A stretch of 7,067 bases of DNA from contig DYKL01000186.1 of NCBI GenBank assembly GCA_020722645.1, positions 1 through 7,067 of the forward strand, written 5' to 3'. The notes beneath the pieces are model-generated. The model ran no database searches. It was not told where the DNA came from and saw only the letters and a program-made list of their open reading frames with translations. The DNA comes from Acetofilamentum sp. (GTDB lineage: Bacteria > Bacteroidota > Bacteroidia > Bacteroidales > JAFGUD01). This document shows positions 1 through 6,861 of this stretch, one piece after another (the first letter of the stretch is position 1; each line of letters starts with the position of its first letter). The position numbers and the translations under genes are program-made.

Positions 1-90
1 CAAATATCGCATTTATACGAGCTTAAAAAAAGAGGGAGTTTTTATACCGGACTCAGCAATTCATTTATATTTTTCGTAAAATTTTTCTAA
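1..90 (+). CDS. C-terminal end of an unidentified protein (5' truncated)
   Basis: Frame 1 is open from the first base for 29 codons and ends in a tandem TAA TAA at 88-93. The peptide reads HLYELKKRGSFYTGLSNSF and then a hydrophobic, aromatic end, FIFFVKFF. The basic stretch followed by a short hydrophobic tail resembles the C-termini of some membrane-associated enzymes such as glycosyltransferases. Too little is present to assign a family. It lies 74 nt upstream of rpoN on the same strand. The alternative is chance openness, but the codon content and double stop favour a real gene end. Confidence 0.45.
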   Translation, partial: QISHLYELKKRGSFYTGLSNSFIFFVKFF

Positions 91-137
91 TAAGTGAAAA
101 TAATTGACAAAAATATACTAAATTTTTCAATATTTTT

Positions 138-145
138 TAGTTTTG
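138..145 (+). promoter_or_regulatory. Possible Bacteroidota -7 promoter element upstream of rpoN
   Basis: TAGTTTTG matches the TAnnTTTG -7 consensus of the primary sigma factor in Bacteroidota. It lies 19 nt before the rpoN ATG, so a transcript would have a very short leader. No TTTG-type -33 element sits at the usual spacing; the nearest TTG (104-106) is about 31 nt upstream, which is too far. The call rests on one half of the promoter in AT-rich DNA and is therefore tentative. Confidence 0.3.
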
Positions 146-164
146 CAGTGTTTATTGAAATTTA

Positions 165-1691
165 ATGACAGTTATTAATCAGAAATTAGAACAAAAACAA
201 ATTCAAAAGTTATCGCCACAACAAATTCAGTTGATAAAACTTTTGGAGGTACCCATTATTGAACTTGAACAGAGAATTAAAAAAGAAATCGAAGAAAATC
301 CGGCTCTTGAAGAAAGTAAAGAATTAGACGAAGAAACACCTAACAACGAATCAGAAGATTCAGATCTTGAATATGAAGAAGAAAACGATAAAAACAGAGA
401 AACAGAATTTGAAAACGATTCATATACAAACAATGAGGAAGAATATACTTTTGACGATTATTACGGCGAAGAAGATGAAATGCCCAACTATAAGCTGAAA
501 GACAATAATTATGCAGAAGATACCGACATACCTCAAAATTACTACTCTGTTGGTTCAAGTTTTCAGGAATATATGTATGAACAATTATCTGATTTAGAAC
601 TAAATGAAAATGATTTAGTTGTTGCTGAATATCTTATCGGAAGTTTAGATGAATCGGGTTATTTACGAAGAGATGTTGTTTCTATAAAAAACGACCTTAT
701 TCTTTTCTACAACACTGATGTTCAAGTAGAAAAAATTGAAAAAGTTCTCTTTTTAATGCAGGAGCAATTAGAACCTGCCGGTGTAATGGCAAGAAATCTT
801 CAGGAAAGTCTGATTCTTCAGGTTAAAAGAAAACTTTACGATGATGAAAACAACGATACATTAAATAATGTTTTGACTATTTTGACAGACTTTTTTGATG
901 AATTTTCAAAAAAGCATTATGATAAAATAACCAACAAATTGGACCTTGATAATGACCAGATGAGAGACGTTATCAAAGAAATAATTAAACTAAACCCAAA
1001 ACCGGGAAACGCATATTCTCCGCAAAACAAAAAAAACATCTATCAAATAGTTCCTGATTTTGTACTGCACAATTATGATGACGAGTTAATAATAACACTT
1101 AATTCATTAAATATACCACCGCTCAGAATAAGCAAAACTTACGAGGGAATGCTTAAAACGTTCCAATCTGATAAAGAAAGCGTAAAAAGAAACAAAGAGA
1201 CTATTAATTTTGTAAAAAACAAACTTGACTCCGCCAAATGGTTTATTGATGCCATTAAGCAAAGACAAAACACTTTGCTGAACACTATGGAGTCTATTCT
1301 CAAATATCAGCTTGAATTTTTCAAAACAGGCGATGAATCAAAACTTAATCCAATGATTTTGAAAGATATTGCTGAAAAAACTAATCTGGATATTTCTACA
1401 ATTTCAAGAGTTGCAAACAGTAAATATATTCAGACTCCTTTTGGTATATATCCTCTGAAATTTTTCTTTTCAGAAGGAATGGAGAACAGTGATGGCGAAG
1501 AAGTATCAACCAGAAAAATTAAAAAAATTCTAAAAGAAGCTATCGAACAAGAAGACAAAAACAAACCTTTAACCGACGAAAAATTAGCAAAATTACTTCA
1601 GGATAAAGGATACTTGATTGCACGTAGAACTGTTGCTAAATACAGAGAACAGATGGGCATTTTGGTCGCTCGATTAAGGAAAAAAATATAA
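165..1691 (+). CDS. rpoN: RNA polymerase sigma-54 factor RpoN
   Basis: This 508-residue protein is the alternative sigma factor that directs core RNA polymerase to -24/-12 promoters and needs an AAA+ activator to open DNA. Region I is at residues 1-45, with the glutamine/leucine-rich motif KLSPQQIQLIKLLEVP followed by ENPALEE. Region II, roughly 46-115, is strongly acidic. The core-binding domain starts near 131 (FQEYMYEQLSDLEL, then IGSLDESGYL) and includes LEPAGVMARNLQESL near 202. The helix-turn-helix part is near 400-437 (DIAEKTNLDISTISRVANSK, then IQTPFGIYPLKFFFS). The diagnostic RpoN box ARRTVAKYRE is intact at 486-495. The length is slightly above the usual 470-500, mainly because of the acidic region. 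The ATG at 165 immediately precedes the conserved region I, which supports the start; no Shine-Dalgarno sequence is seen. It appears to be the first gene of a unit with the membrane gene and murF-alr. No sigma-54 activator gene is in the window. Confidence 0.97.
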   Translation: MTVINQKLEQKQIQKLSPQQIQLIKLLEVPIIELEQRIKKEIEENPALEESKELDEETPNNESEDSDLEYEEENDKNRETEFENDSYTNNEEEYTFDDYYGEEDEMPNYKLKDNNYAEDTDIPQNYYSVGSSFQEYMYEQLSDLELNENDLVVAEYLIGSLDESGYLRRDVVSIKNDLILFYNTDVQVEKIEKVLFLMQEQLEPAGVMARNLQESLILQVKRKLYDDENNDTLNNVLTILTDFFDEFSKKHYDKITNKLDLDNDQMRDVIKEIIKLNPKPGNAYSPQNKKNIYQIVPDFVLHNYDDELIITLNSLNIPPLRISKTYEGMLKTFQSDKESVKRNKETINFVKNKLDSAKWFIDAIKQRQNTLLNTMESILKYQLEFFKTGDESKLNPMILKDIAEKTNLDISTISRVANSKYIQTPFGIYPLKFFFSEGMENSDGEEVSTRKIKKILKEAIEQEDKNKPLTDEKLAKLLQDKGYLIARRTVAKYREQMGILVARLRKKI

Positions 1692-1704
1692 TTTTATTTT
1701 CAGA

Positions 1705-2325
1705 ATGAAAAAAAGCATTTTAAATCTCCTCTGGTGGTTTGCAACTCCATATATACTTTGTTTTTTTTTACTAATTATCTTTTTAGACAACTCCCCTCTC
1801 TTTGATATAATTAATTATTTGAAACTTAACATTATTCTGGTTTTTATTCCAATAGTAATATACTGGTCATCAGGAATTTACCTAGCAAAGGATTTCCATA
1901 AAAGAGAACAAATTTCTATTTGGATATTTATAACTGTCAGCATTTACAGCTTTTTATATGATATTATATTCTTAGACAATTGGTTGATAATCATTTATTT
2001 AATGTTTGTTTTTGCAATTATTGAGTTTTTAATAATTTCTTATACAAAATTAAATCAGTACATACAGCTTATTGCCTCTTTTCTTGTAATAATTGTTTCA
2101 ACTATGCTTTTTATAAATAAAGATTTTTATATCTGGATTGTTGTAACTTTGATTTTATCAGGTGTTTTAATTTTTCTTTTTATCGAAAATAATATAGATA
2201 AACCGAAAAATATTCTGTTTTCATATTTAGCCGGATTATTAGCTTCTTCTGCATTGTTTTTTATTTTGCAGTTTATTGTACAAAAAAGTATTTTTGAACT
2301 TTTGAAAAAAATTATGTTAAGATGA
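1705..2325 (+). CDS. Seven-helix integral membrane protein of unknown function
   Basis: I do not recognise a family for this 206-residue protein. It is very hydrophobic, with about seven likely membrane segments near residues 8-27, 41-60, 70-89, 92-112, 119-137, 141-160 and 170-193, and a basic C-terminus (LLKKIMLR). No signal-peptide cleavage site, metal-binding motif or catalytic signature is evident. The start at 1705 is the first ATG after rpoN and is followed by MKKSI before the first helix. It begins 13 nt after the rpoN stop, and its TGA overlaps the murF-alr ATG as ATGA, so its translation is probably coupled to that of murF-alr. The position suggests an envelope-related role, but that is inferred from neighbourhood only. 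Confidence 0.85.
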   Translation: MKKSILNLLWWFATPYILCFFLLIIFLDNSPLFDIINYLKLNIILVFIPIVIYWSSGIYLAKDFHKREQISIWIFITVSIYSFLYDIIFLDNWLIIIYLMFVFAIIEFLIISYTKLNQYIQLIASFLVIIVSTMLFINKDFYIWIVVTLILSGVLIFLFIENNIDKPKNILFSYLAGLLASSALFFILQFIVQKSIFELLKKIMLR

Positions 2326-4781
2326 ATTATAGTTTATCCGAATTTTCAAAAATTATTGATGCTGAAATAATTGGTAATTGCCAAGAGAAGAATATCCAAA
2401 ACATAATATTCGACAGTAGAAAAGTTATATCTTCTGATATTGCTGTTTTTTTTGCCTTTGAAACCTCCAAAAACGACGGTCATAAATATATTGAAGAACT
2501 TATTAATAAAGGAATAAAAATTTTCGTTGTTCATAAAAAATTTACCTTTTTTGAAAATCATAAAAATTGTTGTTTTTTAATTGTCAATAACACAATCGAA
2601 GCTCTTCATAAACTAGCTGTTTATCATCGCAAAAAATTTGACATTCCTGTGATTGCCGTAACAGGCAGCAACGGAAAAACTATTGTTAAAGAATGGTTTA
2701 CAAGCATTGCCTCCGATTTCAGCAAAATACTTCAAAGTCCAAAAAGTTACAATTCACAGTTAGGTGTTCCTTTGTCGGTTTTAGAGCTTGACAAATTCTT
2801 TGAAATTGCATTTTTTGAAGCCGGCATATCTAAAATGGGCGAAATGTCTAAAATTGAAAAAATAATTCAACCCAAAATTGGTATTATTACTAATATCGGT
2901 GATGCTCATCAAGAAAATTTCGACTATATCGAACAAAAATTAAATGAAAAAATTCAACTTTTCAAAAATGCCGAAATAATTATTTACAACAAAGACAATT
3001 CTCTAATTGACAAAACATTAGCTCTCTCCTACCCTTTTAAACAAAAATTTACATTCGGTTTATCTGAAAATTCTGATTTAATAGTAAAAAAAATTTATAA
3101 AAATCATCTTCAAACAAATATTTGCTTAAAATATCAAAATATTGAATACGATTTCTCAATAAACTTCATAGACGATGCTTCAATTGAAAACGCTCTGACT
3201 GTACTCTCTGCTTTATTAGTTGTTTACAAAGATAAAACGCCCAACTCATTCGATTTAAGTAATTTATATCAAATAAAAATGAGACTGCAACAGATTGAAG
3301 GAATGAATAATTGCACGATTATCAATGATTCCTACAATTCTGATTTAAGTTCACTAAAAATCGCAATTGATGTTTTAAACGCACAGCAGCAACACAGCAA
3401 AAAAACAATTATACTGTCTGATTTAAACGAAGTCGGAAAAGACGAACGAACAATATATCAGACTGTTGCAAATTTAGTGAAATACAGTAATATTGACAGA
3501 ATTTTCGGGATTGGTCAAAAAATCTCAAAATTTGCTGATTTGTTTAAAATTCCAAAAAGTTTTTACCCTGATACACATAGTTTTATATTAGATTTATTTC
3601 AGCAAAAATTTAATAATGAAACGATTTTAGTTAAAGGTGCAAGAAATTTTAAATTTGAAAAAATAACAAAAGAATTACAGTTAAAAAATCACAGAACAGT
3701 TTTAGAAATCAATCTAAACAACTTTGAACACAACTACCAATATTTCAGAGAGTTACTGAAACCTGAAACCAAAATTATGGTTATGGTAAAAGCTTTTTCT
3801 TATGGTAGCGGCTCTTACGAAATAGCAAATTTTTTGCAACTCAAAAATGTTGATTATTTGGCTGTAGCAATTGCCGACGAAGGCATTGAACTTAGAAAAG
3901 CAGGTATAAAAACACCAATTTTGATTCTTAATCCCGACACTGATAACATTGAAATTTTTAAAACTTATTCTTTAGAGCCTGAAATATACAATTTCAGAAT
4001 GCTCGAAATATTTTCTAAAAAAATCGGCAACATTAAAAACGAAAAATTTCCTGTTCACATAAAAATAAATACAGGAATGAACAGACTGGGTTTTTCGGAA
4101 GACGACATCGAAAAATTAATAACATTTTTCAAACAGAACAACAATCTTTTCATAAAATCTGCTTTTTCTCATCTTGTTGGTAGCAGCGATTCTAAATTTG
4201 ACGATTTTACAATAAATCAGGCAAAACTTTTTGAAAAAATCACATCTGTGCTAAAAAAAGAACTAAGTTACAATTTTATAAAACACATAGCAAACTCTTC
4301 GGCAATTGAGCGTTTTCCAGATTTTCATTTAGATATGGTCAGACTTGGAATTGGCTTATATGGAATAAGTTCATCTACCAAAAATTTTCTGAAAAACATC
4401 AGCACTTTAAAAACAAGAATCATTCAAATTAACAATGTAAAAAAAGGCGATTCTGTTGGATACGACAGAACCTGGTTTGCTCAAAAAGACTCAAAAATTG
4501 CTACTCTGCCCATTGGATATGCTGATGGACTTAGCCGTAAATTAAGCAACGGAGTAGGGAAGGTGAAAATTAATAATTCTTTTGCTCCTATTGTAGGAAA
4601 TATATGTATGGATTTGACTATGATTGACATCACAGAAATTGATGCCGGAGAAGGTGACGAAGTAATTATTTTTGATGAGGAATATACAGTTTCTGACATT
4701 GCAAAACTTCTCGGAACGATTCCTTATGAAGTTCTAACTTCAATATCACAAAGAATTAAAAGAGTTTATGTTTGGGAATAA
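2322..4781 (+). CDS. murF-alr: Bifunctional MurF / alanine racemase fusion
   Basis: This 819-residue cytoplasmic protein joins two consecutive peptidoglycan-precursor activities. The MurF half (about 1-448) ligates D-Ala-D-Ala to UDP-MurNAc-tripeptide using ATP. Its N-terminal substrate domain contains DSRK and DGHKYIEELINKG. The ATP loop is VTGSNGKT at 113-120 (Lys119), followed by TNIGDAHQENF from 190 and the C-terminal motif INDSYNSD at 334-341. The Alr half (about 458-819) interconverts L- and D-alanine with PLP. It starts RTVLEINLNNFEHN, carries the PLP lysine in MVMVKAFSYGSG (Lys490), then INTGMNRLGF, DMVRLGIGLYG, the second catalytic base Tyr714 in VGYDRTW, PIGYADG and GNICMD. All expected active-site residues are present, so both halves look functional. 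The fusion and its length are typical of Bacteroidota. The ATG overlaps the preceding stop by 4 nt, implying coupled translation. It converges with comF. Confidence 0.97.
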   Translation: MNYSLSEFSKIIDAEIIGNCQEKNIQNIIFDSRKVISSDIAVFFAFETSKNDGHKYIEELINKGIKIFVVHKKFTFFENHKNCCFLIVNNTIEALHKLAVYHRKKFDIPVIAVTGSNGKTIVKEWFTSIASDFSKILQSPKSYNSQLGVPLSVLELDKFFEIAFFEAGISKMGEMSKIEKIIQPKIGIITNIGDAHQENFDYIEQKLNEKIQLFKNAEIIIYNKDNSLIDKTLALSYPFKQKFTFGLSENSDLIVKKIYKNHLQTNICLKYQNIEYDFSINFIDDASIENALTVLSALLVVYKDKTPNSFDLSNLYQIKMRLQQIEGMNNCTIINDSYNSDLSSLKIAIDVLNAQQQHSKKTIILSDLNEVGKDERTIYQTVANLVKYSNIDRIFGIGQKISKFADLFKIPKSFYPDTHSFILDLFQQKFNNETILVKGARNFKFEKITKELQLKNHRTVLEINLNNFEHNYQYFRELLKPETKIMVMVKAFSYGSGSYEIANFLQLKNVDYLAVAIADEGIELRKAGIKTPILILNPDTDNIEIFKTYSLEPEIYNFRMLEIFSKKIGNIKNEKFPVHIKINTGMNRLGFSEDDIEKLITFFKQNNNLFIKSAFSHLVGSSDSKFDDFTINQAKLFEKITSVLKKELSYNFIKHIANSSAIERFPDFHLDMVRLGIGLYGISSSTKNFLKNISTLKTRIIQINNVKKGDSVGYDRTWFAQKDSKIATLPIGYADGLSRKLSNGVGKVKINNSFAPIVGNICMDLTMIDITEIDAGEGDEVIIFDEEYTVSDIAKLLGTIPYEVLTSISQRIKRVYVWE

Positions 4782-4789
4782 AAATCTAT

Positions 4790-5494
4790 CTACATTTTTT
4801 TTGCTATTGCAATACTTGCAACGCTGATATTAGTGTTTTCAATCTTTTCAATTTCTGCCGCCAATGATTCAATTGTTGCTCCGGTTGTTAAAACATCATC
4901 AACTATCAAAATATGCTTATTTTCGAGATTTTCCGGATTTTTAACCTCAAAAATATTTTTGACATTATCCCAACGTTCTATTTTCCCTTTTTTTGTTTGT
5001 GTCTCTGTAAAAACAACCCTTTGAATTGAATTATCATCAACCGGTTTGTTTATTATCTGATTTATCCCTCTTGCTATTGCCTCACTTTGATTATACCCGC
5101 GTATTTTCTTTTTTGCAGGGTGGAGTGGGATAGGGACTATTACATCAAAATCAGACATATCATTCTTCAACAGTTCCTGACCCAAATAAATTCCAAGTTC
5201 TGTACCAACTTCTGGTTTTTTTCCATATTTCAAATTATGCAAAAGTTTTTGTAATCTGCTACTTTTAACGAAATAACACAAAGAAAAAGCTTTCTCAAAC
5301 CTGAAACGACCTAAAAGAAGTTCACTGACTAAATTTTTTCGGGAATTGTTGAAATATGTGTATGGAAGATTATTCAGGCAGTCTGTGCAAATATGACGTT
5401 CACCGCTGACGAGCGGATTACCGCAGCCGGGGCAGTAGTCGGGATAAAACAAGCCTATAACCGATGAACCAATTTCTTTTATATTTTTCCACAT
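4790..5494 (-). CDS. comF: ComF family phosphoribosyltransferase-like protein
   Basis: The protein is 234 residues from the ATG at 5494. It has the two ComF hallmarks: an N-terminal four-cysteine zinc finger (CPGC at 21-24 and CTDC at 36-39) and a C-terminal type I phosphoribosyltransferase fold with the PRPP-binding motif ILIVDDVLTTGATIE at about 195-209. VPIPLHPAKKKIRGYNQSEA and the downstream KIERWDNVKNIF are also typical of the family. ComF proteins are linked to DNA uptake and single-strand processing in natural transformation; the reaction is not settled, and no other competence gene is in the window. A GTG at 5501-5503, three codons upstream, is an alternative start giving 237 residues. 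I prefer the ATG because GTG would fall at or before the transcript start predicted from the -7 match. The stop is TAG. It is convergent with murF-alr and divergent from the DUF5362-like gene. Confidence 0.93.
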   Translation of the reverse strand: MWKNIKEIGSSVIGLFYPDYCPGCGNPLVSGERHICTDCLNNLPYTYFNNSRKNLVSELLLGRFRFEKAFSLCYFVKSSRLQKLLHNLKYGKKPEVGTELGIYLGQELLKNDMSDFDVIVPIPLHPAKKKIRGYNQSEAIARGINQIINKPVDDNSIQRVVFTETQTKKGKIERWDNVKNIFEVKNPENLENKHILIVDDVLTTGATIESLAAEIEKIENTNISVASIAIAKKM

Positions 5495-5508
5495 TTTTTG
5501 CACAAAGA

Positions 5509-5516
5509 CAAAATTA
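5509..5516 (-). promoter_or_regulatory. Possible -7 promoter element for comF
   Basis: Read on the minus strand this is TAATTTTG, an exact TAnnTTTG match. It lies 14 nt upstream of the preferred ATG at 5494, predicting a leader of only a few bases. No convincing -33 element is seen upstream. The DNA is AT-rich, so chance matches are likely. Confidence 0.25.
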
Positions 5517-5542
5517 AATTTTTTATTCTTTGTAAAAAAATC

Positions 5543-5550
5543 TACTTTTG
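5543..5550 (+). promoter_or_regulatory. Possible -7 promoter element for the DUF5362-like gene
   Basis: TACTTTTG matches TAnnTTTG and lies 30 nt before the ATG at 5581, giving a plausible leader of about 25 nt. A TTTG at 5529-5532 is only 10 nt upstream, too close for a normal -33 element. With the comF element it would form a compact divergent promoter region in the 86 nt between the two genes. Confidence 0.3.
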
Positions 5551-5580
5551 ACTACGATATTTAATTAAAACTTTATAAAA

Positions 5581-6027
5581 ATGGAAGATATTGAAAATAA
5601 CACTGAAAATCAAAAACTTACATTAACGGAAGAAGCCGCAGATTATTTACTCTCAACTGCTAAATGGTCTAAATTTTTAGCTATTTTAGGATTAATTTTT
5701 ACGGCTCTTATTATTATTTTGTCTTTTTTTGCGGGGGCAATTTTGAAAGCATTAGGAGAATATACCGGTTATACTAAAATGGCAAACGGTTTCCTGACAG
5801 TTATATACCTCTTTGTTGGTGTTTTATATATTTATCCGCTTATAGCTATGTTGAAATTCTCAAATTTTGCAATTCTTGCTGTCCAGCAAAATAGTTCAGA
5901 GCATCTTACAGAATCATTCAGAAACTTAAAAGGAACATACAAATTTGTTGGAATTCTCACAATTATTGGCTTGGCTTTTTATGCTATAATAATATTTTTT
6001 GCAATAATCGCTTCAATATTTATTTAA
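5581..6027 (+). CDS. DUF5362-like small membrane protein
   Basis: This 148-residue protein has a short polar N-terminus (1-16), then LTEEAADYLLSTAKWSKFLAI, a lead-in followed by a first membrane segment at about 31-56. A second hydrophobic stretch spans about 71-92 and a third about 121-147. Between them lies a polar loop at 101-120 containing SSEHLTESFRNLKGTYKF. The pattern of an amphipathic helix ending in AKWSKFL followed by spaced hairpin-like membrane segments resembles the DUF5362 family of Bacteroidota. That assignment is from memory of the family pattern, not a search. No function is known. It starts 25 nt or so after a possible -7 element and ends 1 nt before the zinc-ribbon gene, so the two are almost certainly cotranscribed. 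Confidence 0.8.
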   Translation: MEDIENNTENQKLTLTEEAADYLLSTAKWSKFLAILGLIFTALIIILSFFAGAILKALGEYTGYTKMANGFLTVIYLFVGVLYIYPLIAMLKFSNFAILAVQQNSSEHLTESFRNLKGTYKFVGILTIIGLAFYAIIIFFAIIASIFI

Positions 6028-6028
6028 A

Positions 6029-6538
6029 ATGGAAGAAGGTTTTATAAATTGTACTTTTTGTGGAGCAACAAACAAAGACACAAACGAACGTTGTTTTTCG
6101 TGTAATGCTCCTCTCCCGAAACGTTCACAATTATCTGACAAGGACAAAGAAAGTTTGTCTAATTATATCAACAGTATCAATCAAATGCTTAAATCATCAT
6201 AGGAAAAAGGCTACAGTAAACTGATACCAATATTTCTTATTTTGTCTGTAATTGCAATTGCATCAATTATTCTGATATACTTTTTGTTTTTTAAAGAACA
6301 TCGCTCGTTATTCTGGTGGATTTCTGTAAGTTGGTCTTTTGTCTTATTCTTCGTTTTCGGTTTCTATGTTACATTGTTTCAAAATAAATCGATGGCTAAT
6401 GAATTTAAAATAAAAATCAGATACGAAATTAAGGAATACCTCAATCAAATGCACTTTACAGAAGCTGATTTTAAAACAACCTCATCTGAAACATTAAAAA
6501 AAGAAGAAGCATTGATTAAATTTTTACCTGATTTATAA
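6029..6538 (+). pseudogene. Zinc-ribbon, two-helix membrane protein interrupted by an in-frame TAG
   Basis: From the ATG at 6029 the frame encodes 57 residues, meets TAG at 6200-6202, and stays open in the same frame for 111 more codons to TAA at 6536-6538. Read through, it would be 169 residues. The first part has a four-cysteine zinc ribbon (CTFC at 8-11, CFSC at 22-25) and a polar linker ending NYINSINQMLKSS. The part after the TAG begins EKGYSKLIPIF and forms two membrane helices (about 65-88 and 94-116) plus a charged helical tail ending LIKFLPDL. A zinc ribbon, linker and helices make a sensible single protein, so the TAG probably replaced a sense codon, most simply CAG (Gln). No good ATG follows the stop until residue 122, beyond both helices, so a separate downstream gene is unlikely. 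Possible readings are a recent nonsense mutation, a sequencing error, or readthrough. It lies 1 nt after the DUF5362-like gene. Function unknown. Confidence 0.75.
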
Positions 6539-6552
6539 AAATTTGAATAAAA

Positions 6553-6695
6553 TGCGAATTTAAGAGTTGAAATTCTACTGGCAGGTGGAAAACATCTGCC
6601 AGAGGCAAATTGCCTCAATCATGTGTTTTCACCTGATTGCAAATATATACAGAACAAGTTGATATTCAACATCATATTTTAACTCTTAATTCGCA
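6553..6695. repeat. Structured inverted-repeat element 1 (nested hairpins)
   Basis: The ends are inverted repeats: TGCGAATTTAAGAGTT (6553-6568) pairs with AACTCTTAATTCGCA (6681-6695), with one unpaired T. Inside, CAGGTGGAAAACA (6582-6594) pairs with TGTTTTCACCTG (6624-6635), with one bulged G, enclosing an apical hairpin GAGGCAA/TTGCCTC (6602-6616). A different 7-bp hairpin, CTGGCAG/CTGCCAG (6578-6602), uses bases of the middle stem and so excludes it. GTTGATATTCAAC (6658-6670) is a further 5-bp hairpin. No reading frame explains it. It begins 14 nt after a stop codon. It may be a MITE/REP-like repeat or a non-coding RNA gene; the sequence does not decide which. Confidence 0.65.
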
Positions 6696-6748
6696 AATAA
6701 AATCTATTTTATAAAAACGCCATCATTTTTTTCTGCTAGCATAGAGTA

Positions 6749-6845
6749 GTTCTTAAAGTTCTTAAAGTTGAAAGCCTGCCCTGTAAGGGTCTATAAAGTA
6801 TTAGCATTTGATATTCAACAAATTAACTTTAAGAACTTTATTAAC
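6749..6845. repeat. Structured inverted-repeat element 2, related to element 1
   Basis: TAAAGTTCTTAAAGTT (6754-6769) is a perfect 16-bp inverted repeat of AACTTTAAGAACTTTA (6825-6840), and the match continues imperfectly to 6749 and 6845. The left arm is built of a 9-bp tandem repeat, GTTCTTAAA at 6749-6757 and 6758-6766, followed by GTT. The interior holds a small hairpin, CCCT-GTA-AGGG (6779-6789). The element shares AGTTGAAA next to the left arm and the 13-mer TTGATATTCAACA (6808-6820) next to the right arm with element 1, in the same order. The middle sections differ. It looks like a second member of the same repeat family. Confidence 0.6.
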
Positions 6846-6861
6846 AGACACTAGTATATCT

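Noticed and set aside
2322..4781. murF and alr as two adjacent genes joined by an assembly error.
   Set aside because: The frame is continuous with both sets of motifs intact, and the fused protein is a known Bacteroidota form.
6242..6538. A separate 98-residue membrane protein starting at TTG 6242.
   Set aside because: It lies in the same frame as the zinc-ribbon gene upstream, the TTG falls inside the first helix, and the frame is open back to the TAG at 6200; it is the second part of one interrupted gene.
6579..6594. TGGCAG as the -24 half of a sigma-54 promoter, attractive because rpoN is in the window.
   Set aside because: The required GC of the -12 half is not at the right spacing; the bases are explained by the hairpins of element 1.
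6698..6711. TAAAAT-CT-ATTTTA hairpin as a terminator.
   Set aside because: The stem is purely A/T with a 2-nt loop, and such pairing is expected by chance in this DNA.
6553..6845. Retron, CRISPR or tracr-like RNA locus.
   Set aside because: There is no reverse transcriptase, cas gene or regular repeat-spacer array; the two elements have variable centres and inverted-repeat ends.
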